DNA from: Lasiodiplodia sp. COLG20
Taxonomy: Eukaryota; Ascomycota; Dothideomycetes; Botryosphaeriales; Botryosphaeriaceae
DNA length: 64,000 bases
NCBI GenBank assembly: GCA_009801085.1
Contig: VNWV01000005.1
Span: 868,001-932,000, forward strand
Direction of reading: 5' to 3'
Shown here: piece by piece, positions 21,444-32,870 of the stretch
Layout: each line of letters starts with the position of its first letter
How positions within the stretch are numbered: the first letter of the stretch is position 1
Translations under genes and position numbers: made by a program
Notes under the pieces: generated by a model
Seen by the model: the letters and a program-made list of their open reading frames with translations, nothing else
The model's database searches: none
What the model was told of the DNA's origin: nothing

Positions 21444-24404
21444 CTAGAACCCGCGTCCTGACCTCGGCGTCATTGGTCTGCGCACCGCGCCCTGCGTCGC
21501 AATCCTACGCACCGCAGTCGTGGGCTTCCTGACAGCCGTCCTGGCTTTCTGCTCATTGGCAACTCGTTGCGCCTCCCTTTCCTTGTCCTCTGCCATTTTC
21601 GCCTCGAGCTCGGCTTTCTTATTGAATTCAATTTCCGTAACACGCTTGTCGCGAGCCGAGTAGCCCTTCTCCTTGACCGAATAGAAAACGCCGCCAAGAT
21701 CGGCAAGCCAGTGCGGATCAACTGCTGTAACGTAGGACATGTACTCCTTGGACGTCAAGATAAGTTCGTGGTACACGACGTAATCGGGAAGGATGCCAAG
21801 GCCGTGGAGCGAGCTCGTCGGGTGAAGCTGCACCGTAACGCTGGTCCGCAGGTTGATGTATTCTCCGATTCCCTTCACTTGCGCCGCCTGGTGGTAGTAC
21901 CCGGAGCAGATGCACTTACGAATGACATCCCAGTCGGTACCGCAGCTGGTTAGCGTCAGCTTTTGCTGCTTGATGATGTCTTCTAGCTGCTCTCGAATTT
22001 CCTTGGCTCGTCGTAGGGCTTTGGGGTGCAGGAAGTGTTTGATGCACCAGCCGTCAGAATACCGGTTGGCCTTCCATTGCGTGTAGACGTGCAAAACCGT
22101 GAGGTGATCCGACTCGGGCACGCAGAATTTCTCGCGTGCTGCATCTGCTTCCTCCAGCCGCTCCTTCGGGCGGTAGAAAACATTCGGGACCGACAACATC
22201 GACACGATTGTGAGCATCTCCTCGCTGCAGCCATATTCATGAGACGTGATTATAAGCTTTGCTAGCGGAGGGTCCATGGGAAAGGCCGTCATCGTCCTGC
22301 CGAGCGATGTTAATTCGCCCAAGTTGTCGAGTGCTCCGAGAGCCCAAAGGTCGAAAAGCGATGTTGAGATAGTTTCCTGCGGAGGCGGATCCATGAAATC
22401 GAAATCGAGGAGATCCTTGACGCCAAGCGACTTGAGTAGAAGGACCGTGTTCGCCAGATTCGTCCTCTGGATTTCCGGGATAGTTTGCATGTAGAACTCC
22501 TCCTTGAACGCCCTCTCTGTGTAGAGGTGAAAACACTTTCCTGGGCCAGTTCTTCCCGCTCGACCTGCTCTCTGGGACGCGTTTGCCTGTGATATAGGAG
22601 TAATCTGAAGCGTGTCCATACCCATGCGAGGGTTGTAGACCTTCAACTTCGAAAATCCAGAATCAACCACATACATGATACCATCGACCGTCAAACTGGT
22701 CTCAGCGATGTTGGTGGCAACGATGACTTTTCGAACACCAGGGGCAGCTTTCTCGAAGATTTTCGCTTGCAAGTCTGCTGGCATTTGACTGTAGATTGGC
22801 AGGATACTGAGTTTAGGCGGATCAACAAGCTGGTGCAATCTCTCGTCAATAAGCTCACAGGTGCACTCGATATCTTCCTGGCCCGTCATGAACACCAGGA
22901 TATCACCAGGGCCTTGTGAGACGTGGATGGCTAGAACCTGCCGCACAGCACTGTCGACGTAGTCTTCGCAAGGAGAACGGGAATACTGAATATCGACAGG
23001 GAATGTCCTACCAGGAATGAAAAACTCTGGCGCGCCACCATAGAAACGGGAAAACCTTTCCGCGTTCATCGTGGCAGATGTGACAATTAGTTTCAGGTCC
23101 TTGCGTCGAGCGAGCACCTTCTTGATGAGTCCCATGAGGACGTCCGTATTCAAGGCTCGCTCGTGGGCTTCATCCATGATGATGACAGAGTATTTGTCGA
23201 GATCGGGCTGGACCAGGGACTCTCGCAGCAATACGCCGTCAGTCATGTACTTGATCACCGTGTCATTGCTCGTGCAGTCCTCGAAACGAATGGCGTAGCC
23301 GACAAGACCACCGAGTTTGACTTCCATCTCTTCGCTGACACGCTTGGCCACACTCATTGCTGCCACACGTCTTGGCTGAGTGCACCCAATCATGCCAAAT
23401 TTTCCGTAGCCATCTTCATGGAGAAATTGCGTCAACTGCGTCGTCTTACCAGAACCCGTTTGGCCCACAACGATAATGACCTGGTTATCCCGGATCACCC
23501 GTAGGAGCTCCTCTCGTACAGCGAAAGCAGGAAGGTACTCCCGCTGCTCGCGAAGCGTCTTGCTTTTACTGAAAGCGCTCTGACCTTCGCTCTTCCTGAG
23601 ATGCTCGGCAAATTGACTGCCCCCCTTCCTCTCCGGCTCTTCTGGCTGGCCGGGGGCAGCCGGTGCCGCACTGTCACCGTCATCCTCTTTAACACCCATG
23701 ATGTTCCCAAGCGCGGTCCCTGCCATGTTGGTAGATTCTTTGGCTTGCTGTTGCCTCTCCCTCTGCTGTCTCCTTTCGCGCACAACTTTGCTTCCCTTGC
23801 GACTGAATACAGCCATGTCGCTTTGTGGATCCTTCACTGCCGATACGGGATCCAGCTGCTTTGTAAAGACGGTCCGTCCATCCAGGAACGGAGGCTTAAG
23901 ATCATGGACCAACAGGTGAATACGAGTCCCCTCATCATCATCCTCGAAATCGCCGCTGAAGTCGCGTCGTTGAGCCACTCCTGAAGTGAGCATTCGGTTC
24001 GTCTCCCAGGCGTCCACATCTTTCTGTTTTTGCACTTGTCGCGCGTTCATGCGCTTGCTGGTCTTCTTCTCCGCCATTGCCGCTTCCCGCTGCTGGTCCA
24101 ACCATGTGCTGTCCTCTCCGAAAGGATTGTGTGTATCGTCTCCGAGACTGTGACCGCCATATTCCTCACCGCCATACCAGTCTCGATCTAAGGTCATAAC
24201 AGCCTCTTCATCAATCTGAGGCTCGGGCCCATCGAATTCCCGCTGGTGGGGTGTTGAGCCTGCATTGGGGCCTCGCGGTGTTTGTGCCCGTGAGTCGTGG
24301 AAACGCGGTGTCTGGTGCGGTCGTGAGGAGCGGTCGGTAGAGGGACGCTGCTGGTACGAGTCCAGTCTGCGCCTTTTGGGCGCGATGTGGTAGTCTTCTT
24401 CCAT
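21444..24404 (-). CDS. PRP16: DEAH-box splicing helicase PRP16
   Basis: One uninterrupted frame of 986 residues. Prp16 (human DHX38) remodels the spliceosome after the first transesterification step. The N-terminal 300 residues are charged and hold the conserved [14 protein letters not shown] and [20 protein letters not shown]. The core then shows [11 protein letters not shown] (Walker A), [28 protein letters not shown] (DEAH), SATMNAERF and [14 protein letters not shown]. The ratchet/winged-helix and OB-fold regions follow (ASQRAG... [18 protein letters not shown], and [20 protein letters not shown]). The ATG at 24404 is chosen because the acidic-basic head [13 protein letters not shown] looks like a family start. 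The open frame continues upstream only through non-ATG codons. PWP1 is transcribed away from it from a shared 244-base promoter. Confidence 0.95.
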   Translation of the reverse strand: MEEDYHIAPKRRRLDSYQQRPSTDRSSRPHQTPRFHDSRAQTPRGPNAGSTPHQREFDGPEPQIDEEAVMTLDRDWYGGEEYGGHSLGDDTHNPFGEDSTWLDQQREAAMAEKKTSKRMNARQVQKQKDVDAWETNRMLTSGVAQRRDFSGDFEDDDEGTRIHLLVHDLKPPFLDGRTVFTKQLDPVSAVKDPQSDMAVFSRKGSKVVRERRQQRERQQQAKESTNMAGTALGNIMGVKEDDGDSAAPAAPGQPEEPERKGGSQFAEHLRKSEGQSAFSKSKTLREQREYLPAFAVREELLRVIRDNQVIIVVGQTGSGKTTQLTQFLHEDGYGKFGMIGCTQPRRVAAMSVAKRVSEEMEVKLGGLVGYAIRFEDCTSNDTVIKYMTDGVLLRESLVQPDLDKYSVIIMDEAHERALNTDVLMGLIKKVLARRKDLKLIVTSATMNAERFSRFYGGAPEFFIPGRTFPVDIQYSRSPCEDYVDSAVRQVLAIHVSQGPGDILVFMTGQEDIECTCELIDERLHQLVDPPKLSILPIYSQMPADLQAKIFEKAAPGVRKVIVATNIAETSLTVDGIMYVVDSGFSKLKVYNPRMGMDTLQITPISQANASQRAGRAGRTGPGKCFHLYTERAFKEEFYMQTIPEIQRTNLANTVLLLKSLGVKDLLDFDFMDPPPQETISTSLFDLWALGALDNLGELTSLGRTMTAFPMDPPLAKLIITSHEYGCSEEMLTIVSMLSVPNVFYRPKERLEEADAAREKFCVPESDHLTVLHVYTQWKANRYSDGWCIKHFLHPKALRRAKEIREQLEDIIKQQKLTLTSCGTDWDVIRKCICSGYYHQAAQVKGIGEYINLRTSVTVQLHPTSSLHGLGILPDYVVYHELILTSKEYMSYVTAVDPHWLADLGGVFYSVKEKGYSARDKRVTEIEFNKKAELEAKMAEDKEREAQRVANEQKARTAVRKPTTAVRRIATQGAVRRPMTPRSGRGF

Positions 24405-24648
24405 GTCGGATTCAACGAGCGGAGCTTTCAATGAAGCGGATGGGCCTTGCGCGGTGGGCTGGCGCGAGGATCTCGGGGGAGGTTGGGTGTCGCCGCCGCG
24501 GAGGTTTAGGCGGCGAAAGAGCTGCCAAGACTGCGGAAAAGAAATCGCCCGAGCGCGCCCGCTCGCAACTTTTTTGGAGGGTCTTAGTTTGCAGCAGGCA
24601 AAAAAGTTGCCGTTGCGATCCACGCTTCTTCACCAGGACGTTTTCGAC
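24405..24648. promoter_or_regulatory. Shared bidirectional promoter of PRP16 and PWP1
   Basis: Only 244 bases separate the two divergent start codons, so both promoters must lie here. The segment is GC-rich with no TATA-like word. Specific factor sites were not identified. Confidence 0.6.
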
Positions 24649-26370
24649 ATGTCTATGATCACGGCGACCACCTGGGTGCCGCGCGGCTTCGCGGCACCCT
24701 TTCCTCATAAGTATGTCTTCGACGACGACGAATTCGAGCGCATTTCGCAGCTTGCGCGCCTGCAGCTGGACGATGCGAAAGACGACCTAGATGCGGCCAA
24801 GAACGGCGACAAGAGCGACGAAGACGAGGAGCCCAAGTCGAATGCTGCTGCTATCGCAGCCTCCAAGGATGATATGTATGCGTGCCTTGTATTCGTCGTT
24901 CAATCCATGTCTAACCAATATCTAAAGCGAAATCGACGACGATTTGAAGGAGTACGACCTCGAGCACTACGATGACGACGAGGGCGCCGTTGATAAGGAC
25001 GGTGAACCTCTTGGTATCTTCGGAAATGTCAAGTCTCTGGTTTACCACGAGAACAACGACGACGACCCATACATCACTATGCCTGACAACGTTGATGACG
25101 ATGTTGAGAGGGAGGAACTGCAAATCCTTGACTCCGACAATCTCGTCCTAGCAGCGAGGATAGAAGACGAGATGGCGCATCTCGAAGTGTATGTGTACGA
25201 GGACGAGGCAGACAACCTTTACGTCCACCACGACATTATGCTGCCAGCCATTCCTCTCACAGTGGAGTGGTTGAACACACCAGTAGGCAAGGGCCCGATT
25301 GAGGAGAACTCGAGGGGCAACTTCGTCGCTGTGGGTACCATGGATCCGGACATCGAGATTTGGGATCTTGACATTGTGGACTGCATGTATCCCAATGCCA
25401 TTCTTGGGCAAGGTGCCGAGGACATGCCCAATGGCGAGAAGCCCAAGAAAAAGAAGAAGAAGAAGAAGTCTAAGAAGGCTAACGACGACTACCACGTCGA
25501 TGCCGTGCTTTCTCTGGCTGCCAACCGCACGCACCGCAACCTGCTTGCTTCGTCATCCGCGGATAAGACGGTTAAGCTTTGGGATCTGAACACAACCAAG
25601 TGTGCGAAGTCCTACACTTACCACACAGATAAAGTTTGTTCTCTGGCGTGGCATCCGACGGAGACAACTGTGCTCCTGAGCGGAAGCTACGATAGGACCG
25701 TCGTCGCAGCGGATATGCGGGCGCCGGATGCTAAGGTCCCAAGATGGGGCGTGGAAAGTGACGTTGAACAAGTCAGATGGGACCCCCACGATCCCAACTT
25801 TTTCTACGTAAGTCTTGGTGTCACAGGATTAGGAATTTCACTGATTGTCGTTAGGTATCAACTGAGAATGGCATCATCCACTACCACGATGCCCGCCTTG
25901 CTCCCTCAGATCCGTCGCAGACAAAGCCAATCTGGACTCTTCAGGCACACGACGAGTCCATCTCGTCCTTCGACATTAACCCTGTAGTGCCCGGCTTTAT
26001 CGCCACTGGATCGACGGACAAGGAAGTCAAGCTTTGGAATGTCCAGCCCACGGGACCGAGCATGGTTGTATCGAGGAACCTCGGCGTCGGCAAAGTGTTC
26101 TCTACGTCATTTGCGCCCGATAAGGAAGTTGGTTTCAGATTGGCAGTGGCAGGCAGCAAAGGCTCCGTTCAGGTTTGGGACACGTCCACCAACGCAGCAG
26201 TGCGACGCGCTTTTGCCCACAGGGTGGCGCCCGCCGAGGGCGAAGTCAAGGAGAGGCTTGTTGCCGTTCAAGAGTCGGATAGCGAGTCTGACAGTGATGA
26301 AGATGAAGATGAGGATGGCAAAGACAGCGATGCGGGACCAGATGGCTGGGAATCCATGGATGAGGAGTAA
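24649..26370 (+). CDS. PWP1: WD40 ribosome-biogenesis protein PWP1
   Basis: Exons 24649-24875, 24928-25807 and 25855-26370 encode 540 residues. Pwp1 is a nucleolar WD40 protein needed for 25S/5.8S rRNA processing. The N-terminus ITATTWVPRGFAAPFPHKY is the family signature, followed by an acidic region and YDDDEGAVDKDGEPLGIFGN. WD repeats include VAVGTMDPDIEIWDLD, a lysine-rich insert (poly-Lys, about residue 260), LLASSSADKTVKLWDLN, VLLSGSYDRTVVAADMR, FIATGSTDKEVKLWNV and LAVAGSKGSVQVWDTS. The tail is very acidic (DSESDSDEDEDEDG). Introns of 52 and 47 nt keep phase. The shared promoter with PRP16 suggests constitutive expression, which is an inference. Confidence 0.93.
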
Positions 26371-28588
26371 AGCGGGAGCACTCAGCTGGGGTTGCTACGA
26401 CGGAGTACATCGCCGCGGAGACTCACCCGTGGCTGCGACGATCGCTGCCGCGCCAAAAGGAAAAAAGGCTGAGGGTATCGTGACCGAACATCACGGCGTA
26501 ATCGGCGTTCGATCCGTCACGTTGCCCCTGGAAGACAGGCAGATCGGGACTAAACAAAGCAATTCGGAGCAAGGCAAGGCGAATCTCCACTGAAAAAGCA
26601 TGTCTCGCGAACAGTTGACTTTGAGCGGCGGAATTTCTAGAGCCGGCGCGTTTCATCGGCGAAATATACCATTAAGGGGACTATAGGGAGCGGATGGCTT
26701 TGTGGACGGTTTCAAGTGGGCACATTAATGTTAGTTAGCCGGCATCCGCGGTCCGCAAGGCTGAAAGGCAACCTGGCAGGAGTGCCTCGGGAAGCAGAGC
26801 TGTAGTGGAATGGAGCCCATGCTGAGAGTGCATCAGTTCAACGCCCGAGTTGCTGTGCGCGACCTTGAAAGTGTTGCAGTATTGACTCTAACCACCACCC
26901 TCCCTCCGGTCAGCTGGCTGCCGACGAGTAATGAGCGCGCGACCACGGGCGGAACCAAGCGTAGGGCCTGAGAATTAGCGAGAGACCTTCACGGCGTGAT
27001 TTGATACGATGATCCTAAAATACGCACGACTTCGGTTCTGCTTTGGGACGGCGGTAATGCACGGCAGTGCTCGTTTTGGCGCGCGTGCTGGACATGCAGG
27101 AATTCGTGGCTGGCCGAGAAAGCGCGGAAGGAAGGGCGGCCGGCCAAAACGGGCAGCGCGCGACCACAGGCTGTTTTATTCAGCCATGCCGACGTCCCGC
27201 CCGTTCATGGCGTGCAGCCAGGAGGCGCCGGCCTGGCGGCGGGCAAATCCGAGCAGCAGCGCGGTCCGGCGTGCCGCAGGCTGTGATATATTGTATTGAG
27301 CTTTCGCTGTGAGCTGTCCCTGCACGTCGCCGCGAGAGCGGCAGACCAGCGCCGTGGTGCGGTCGATTGCCAGGGTCCTCTGCTGGTCCTTGCTGCCTTC
27401 GAGAGCGTGCGAAAAGCTCTTTTGCTAGCGTACCGCGCGCCCTTGCCAGCTTGAGCGACGGTTCTGGCCGGTGCCTGGCCAGATCGCGCGGCCCAGGCGT
27501 CCTGCTTCCCTCGGCGACGTCAACGGCGAACCAGCAGGCCAGCACGCGGCAGCGCCCTGCACGCCCGGCGCATCAAAAGGCTCACGGCCCACCCGCTAGC
27601 GCGGCGGCTGGCTGCCGAGCACCGCACGCATTACCCACCCGAAGATCCTCCCCAACGGCTACAGCGATCGCGGGAAGCCGTGCAAACAGATCCTCGGCCG
27701 GGTGGCTGTGAAGTCTGCTGCGGACTGCGGATGGGAGGGCGGGCGCAAAGCGTGTGCGCTGCTGCGCCGCCGCGCCCTCTCCCGCGTGGAGGCCTCATAT
27801 AGCTGAGACGAGGACGTTTATACTGGGGCGCCCCGGGTTGTTTCGCATGCGTCGTTTCCCAGCCCAATGCGGCGCTTCTCCGACGCAGCAGCAGGGGCCG
27901 GGTCTGCAGCCGGCCCAATTACAGGCCCGCGAGCGCCGCGCGATCTCGCACGCCTGTGCCGTGCCCGCTGAATCATTGGTCGCTCTGCCGTCGCCTTTTC
28001 ACCTTCGGTCGGCGCTTCTCGTGCTGCGAGCATCCCCCGTTCCCATATCTCTGCTCCCTCCCTCCTGGCGCAACGCGCTTCTCTCTCTTTTCTCGTCAAC
28101 CCTCTGGCCGTGCTCTGTTGCTTCGCTCCTTAGACGACAAGCACCCGCCCTCTCATTCATTGCCTTCACCTTCCTTTCCACCTTTGCCTTGTTTCGCTGC
28201 GAGCCGGCGAAACGTACCACTAAATCCACCGCGTCTCACCGCAGGACGACCGCGCGACAAAAAAAACCGCTTCTCCAGAAGCCCTGGAATCGACTACTTC
28301 CGAATCCGGAACCACTGCCACCGCCTTCTGACCTCGCCGTGGTTGCACAGCTGACCCGCGCCGCGCACTTGACTACCCCTCTGCCCTCCCTCCTTCCGGA
28401 CCACAGCACGTCGCAGCTCGTGACAATTTCAACTGCAAGGCCCGCATCACTAGTCTTCTGCACCTCGACCTGGCATTCTCAACGACCCCAACCTCCGGCT
28501 TCTTCTTCATATCTTGCTTTGCTTTAAGAGCCCGCCTTCCACCGTTGTGTGACGCCAACTGTCAAGAAGACCTACCGCCGCCATCGCC
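26371..28588. other. 2.2-kb spacer; pyrimidine-rich probable leader at its right end
   Basis: I find no supported gene. From about 27950 to 28588 the plus strand is rich in C and T, typical of a long 5' leader before the start at 28589. A 257-codon frame at 27754-28527 lies within this region but reads as low-complexity Pro/Ser/Arg and has no family match I recognise. Confidence 0.5.
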
Positions 28589-29617
28589 ATGGCTGACTTT
28601 ATCTCTCGGTCGTTGACCACCCGCCGGGCGAAGAAGCCCGAGAAGATTGCTTCTCCTCCTAGCCGCGCATTCAGCATGAAGAAGCCTTCCAACTCCTCCA
28701 TCAACCGCGTCCAGATCTCCGGACCGGTCAATCTCATTTCTACCACGAATATGCTCTCCTATAACGCTCCCGATATTGCTGGATTACGCCAAGTCTCGAC
28801 CGAATCTCATATGACCACTCACTCCGAGGAATCGGACCGCAGCTCTACTTCTAGTGGCTCCCGCGGTGTCTCTACGGATGCATCCTCCTTGGATTCCCTT
28901 CCTACGTCGCCCGAGACCAACCACTTGACCGGTTTTTTCGAATCTGCTAAGAAGGCTGCCCCCGAGAGATCCCGCACTCCCCGCTCTGCTTCCAACTCGA
29001 TTTCGCACTCCAAGTCTTCGTCGCGCCCGAGCATCGACCAGACTCACAGGTCTCTGGAATCGAAGCGTTCGATGGACAACATGCAATCGAAGCGCTCCCT
29101 AGATTCGAAGAGGTCTTTCGACGTTGGCCCGGCGAAGCGCACTCTGGAGACCAAGAGATCAATCGACAGCATCCGGGCAGCCCAGGAATCCAGCCGAAAG
29201 GCTCAGGAATCGATTCCTGACGTTCCGCAGCGGGCGCTCTCTCACAGCAAAGAGGCGCACGAAGTTGTGGCGCGCAAGAGATCGATTCGCGGCATGGGTC
29301 CTCCCAGCAGCCTCCATGGCCGTAGCTCTTCGCTTCAGGAACAGCGTTCATCCGTGGATTTCTTCAGGAGCGGAGGCGGCGTGGAACCGAACCACCCTTT
29401 CGGACGCGAATTGGAACAGCTTAACGAAGTTGCCGAGGAGCTCGGGGGCGTAATCCGCGATGTTGAGATGGACGAAGACACGAGATACATGGTAGAGCGC
29501 GGGCTGCAGAAGTTCTGCGCCTCCGACTACTTGGCTGAGATCGCACCGTTCATGGCGGCAACATACAACAAGCGGCCACTGGCACCCACGCCGACGCTCA
29601 GCACCACCTGGATCTAG
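28589..29617 (+). CDS. Conserved fungal protein with KRS(x)D repeats
   Basis: A single exon of 342 residues. I do not recognise a named family. The N-terminal 250 residues are Ser-rich, basic and probably disordered. Residues about 150-195 hold five spaced repeats of the form SKRSxD (ESKRSMDN, QSKRSLDS, DSKRSFDV, ETKRSIDS and a KRTLE variant). A helical, acidic C-terminal part follows (REFGRELEQL-like: GRELEQLNEVAEELGGVIRD, then TRYMVERGLQKFCASDYLAE) and looks folded and conserved. There is no signal peptide or membrane helix. Basic SKRS repeats could be phosphorylation or binding sites. The long pyrimidine-rich leader suggests regulated translation, which is only an inference. Confidence 0.75.
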   Translation: MADFISRSLTTRRAKKPEKIASPPSRAFSMKKPSNSSINRVQISGPVNLISTTNMLSYNAPDIAGLRQVSTESHMTTHSEESDRSSTSSGSRGVSTDASSLDSLPTSPETNHLTGFFESAKKAAPERSRTPRSASNSISHSKSSSRPSIDQTHRSLESKRSMDNMQSKRSLDSKRSFDVGPAKRTLETKRSIDSIRAAQESSRKAQESIPDVPQRALSHSKEAHEVVARKRSIRGMGPPSSLHGRSSSLQEQRSSVDFFRSGGGVEPNHPFGRELEQLNEVAEELGGVIRDVEMDEDTRYMVERGLQKFCASDYLAEIAPFMAATYNKRPLAPTPTLSTTWI

Positions 29618-30656
29618 ACGGCGCGCATGGGCCGCCTAGCCCGGGGATTGGAGGGGATTCAAAAGTCCACTTCTCTGCAGTCCACGCACGCGCCTAATTG
29701 CAGGCAAACAGTGGTCCCCACCCGCGAGTTTGGCTCACCAGGATGTTGAGACAACTCCCCTGCACACACTGCATCTGTTCTTGTTGATATTTTTTAATTT
29801 CGTTCCCTAACTTTCCTTGACTTTACATTATACATACTTGAGACGCGACCGCGTTGCCAGGGGGAGACCGCAAAACAGCGGCGGAGGATTGGCGACTATA
29901 CCCCACTATTACTTCCACTCACACTCGCTACGATCTTTTATGACCTCACAATTGACTTTGAATTTGTTCCTGAAAGGGAAGGGAAGCAGCCGAAAGGGCG
30001 GCGGCAATAGCACAGCTTGCCGCTTGGCATGCGTAGATAGAGGCCGATGGGCCGCACGAATGCAAGAGAGACGGTTGAAATTGAAACAAAAGTGCAAAAC
30101 AAAGTGACGTTGGGTGCAAAGCGGTCAGCATCGATCGCCATGCCAGGGCCGTGAGAAACGGCGGGTTGGGCCGTGCATCAGGTCATGGCAATGTTTTCAA
30201 CTCCGTCGCTCCGCGAACCAAGTCACTGCGCCCCGAAGCCGCTGTCACCGAGAGCCAGCTGTCGCACCCACTCACTCACCCGTGCCTCGCACTTCCACTC
30301 GACGCCAGTCGTTTCGCCCACAGCTGTCACGCCGTCGCCACAGGGCCTTCGCGTTGCGCCCAATCCACTCGACGCGCTGCGCTCCTGACGCCGCCATTGT
30401 TGTTCGTCCCCCGCTACCCCTCCGCCGCTGCGCCATCAACGTCCTGCCACCCCTCGATTGCGCGCACACGACCCCCGCCTGCGACCGCGCCCACGACGTC
30501 CAGCGCCTTCCTTCCCCTCCACCGCTCCCGACTCAGCGCCGTTCACAGCCGAGTCCCCGCTAGAGAGTCGCCGCGCCCGCCGCGCCCGCCGCGCACCGCT
30601 CCACGTCAACATCGGCCCGCATCCTCGCTGCCAACAACCACCAACACCATCTCACC
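29618..30656. other. Spacer and probable CKS1 leader
   Basis: About 1 kb. The right third (30180-30656) is C-rich and suits the CKS1 promoter and leader. The overlapping frames here are compositionally biased and not supported. Confidence 0.5.
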
Positions 30657-31265
30657 ATGGATATGGGCATTGACATCACGCGCCGCAACAAGAAGCCGCG
30701 GCCCTTGTCTGAGTCAGAGAAGGACAAGCTGGATGAGTTCGTCGAGAGCATCCACTATTCCGCACGGTGCGCGCATCTCCCCCCAGCCGAGCGCGCCAGC
30801 TGTCGCAGCCTGTCTGCGCGCTCTCCAATCAGATGCGCGGTCGCATGCTAACAGAGATGCCATGCAGGTACTCGGACAGCGAATATGAGTACCGTCATGT
30901 CCAGCTGCCCAAGCAAATGCTCAAGGTCATACCAAAGGAGTACTTTGACGGCTCCAGGGGAACGCTGAAGCTGCTATGGGAGGAGGAGTGGAGAGCGCTG
31001 GGAATCACTCAGGTAGGCTCGCCCTTCTAGTCCCTCCATGAGTCACAATGAGAACTAACGCAACGTCATCCAGAGTCTGGGGTGGGAGCACTACGAGGTC
31101 CATGAGCCAGAGCCTCACATACTTCTCTTCAAGTACGTGTCCCCGCAATACTGAGTCACCTCCCACGTTTCGTCGCAACCAACGGTTCTTAGGCGACCCA
31201 TTTCGAAACCAAAAATTAACAAATAACCCAGGCGACCGATCAACTACCAGCCTCCGATGCATTGA
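30657..31265 (+). CDS. CKS1: Cyclin-dependent kinase regulatory subunit CKS1
   Basis: Exons 30657-30766, 30868-31012, 31074-31132 and 31232-31265 encode 115 residues. Cks1 binds the cyclin-dependent kinase and phosphorylated substrates to promote multisite phosphorylation. The conserved fold is complete: [53 protein letters not shown] and [19 protein letters not shown]. The [10 protein letters not shown] strand is the family hallmark. The N-terminal tail ([20 protein letters not shown]) is longer than in animals and like other fungal forms. The last intron contains a second acceptor at 31191-31192 followed by a near copy of the true exon start, in the same phase. That would replace the last residues with a different short tail. 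Confidence 0.94.
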
Positions 31266-32870
31266 GCGAGTCGGGCTTCTCTTCCCCTACAGGATCGACA
31301 CAAACCACGAGTGCCGCGTTTCCGGATTCAGACGGCGTGTCAATACCAGGGGCTCCACCAAGCAGAGTTTCTCTCACCGCCACTTGTTGATGACTTGCAA
31401 AGTTTCGGAGCGATAGGCGAAACCAGGTGTCGTCATAGACGTCTTTCTCTCCTGCATCATCTTGTCGTTTCCTCTTTTTCTCTGCTGTTTTACATCGGCC
31501 ACCTTTTCTGGCCCAAAGCGGGATGACTACTCTATTTTTCCCCTGCGCTCATGGAGGCATGTTTGCCTATTCACGTCTCTCCAACCCTTGATCTTGTGTT
31601 TGCGCCGATGACAGAGAAGAAGGGGAGAGTGATCTCTCCATGCATACAGCGAAGACTCCAGCTCAATTCTTGTTTGTGCATTCATTATTTCCTTTTTTTC
31701 CTGCCCAACACATCTCTGGGTATCGGTTAACAACAAACAAAGTAATGGGTGCCTTGGGGGCTTTGGGCTATTCGAGTCAGGAGTCTATCGGTCCTTTTCT
31801 TTTACATTACTTCGTCTTTGTCGTTCTTGCGAGATCTTCTAGAGTGTAAATAACTCAGGGAAAAAAAAAGTCCAAAATGTGGGTTATGATGCACAGGCAA
31901 AACAGTGAATAAATGCGCACATCACCACAGACGGCGAGAGCAATACGCAGCATCGCACAGTTGAAATTTGTCCGTACGACCATCGCATCGCTATGCGGAT
32001 GGCAAGATTCCGTACATGTTTTGATCCCCCCGCTAAGAAAAAAAAAATAGGCCGGGAGCTTCCGGGTCGTCCCCTCAAGATTGCGCAATCCACAGGGTCC
32101 AGGCTAGAGTGAGAATAACAGGAACAGGAAAACACTACGACGGGAGATCTACGACTCAGGCTTCCCCCAGCGGAAATCGTTTCCTTAGCATCCGATGCCT
32201 ATAAGGGGAAAGGTCGCCCCCACGATTTTTGCTGCTCGTGCTCAGCCCACGTCCTGATAGTGAATTACGCGCAGCTGGCATTTGAGGGCGTTCTGGTTCA
32301 GCGTCTTGAGTTTTTTTTTTTTTTTTTTATACGACGATAGACGACGCAGGTAAGAGAGAATTTTGCCGGGCGTGGCTGTCGTATCGTCTAGCTGTGCCAC
32401 GGCAACTCGTATAAAAGGAGAGATATAGAGCATCTGTTTGTTGCTTGCTTAAACGGGAGTCTGTGCGCGTAAGGGCCCGCTACTAGGCATGCATGTACAC
32501 GCGTCTTATCTAATAGAGCATTCACAAAGGTCCCTGTTCCATTCTAGCCCTGCAAAGTATGTGACGCTTGAGAATGGGCAGGATAAAAATGACAAGCGCG
32601 CAGTAGGACATTGCACATTAAATGTTCCACTGAGGCCCGAGTTACACAATATTTAGCTGCATCGTCGGACAATTCGTAGCATGAGGTCTACGACCTTCAC
32701 GTCAAGCACATGTCTCACATCCATGCAAAACACATTCTTGGCAAGCGGACCTGGTAGTGTCGTGGAAAAAACGTAGCGCCCATTAGGGCTGGGTATCATT
32801 CGTTAGCAGTCTAAGTACGCTTCCAACATCGCCCCTCCCCCGCCTTTTCGCTTCAACACCACCACACTCA
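31266..32870. other. 1.6-kb spacer with an 18-T tract
   Basis: CKS1 3' region and intergenic DNA. An uninterrupted run of 18 T lies at 32311-32328 and a run of A at 31861-31869. No gene or RNA was recognised. Confidence 0.5.

Noticed and set aside
24405..24623. N-terminal extension of PRP16 in the open frame
   Set aside because: It has no ATG, reads as Arg/Pro-rich non-conserved sequence, and lies in the shared promoter.
27754..28527. 257-codon plus-strand frame upstream of the KRS-repeat gene
   Set aside because: Low-complexity Pro/Ser/Arg composition in a CT-rich leader, no domain, and a different frame from the supported gene.
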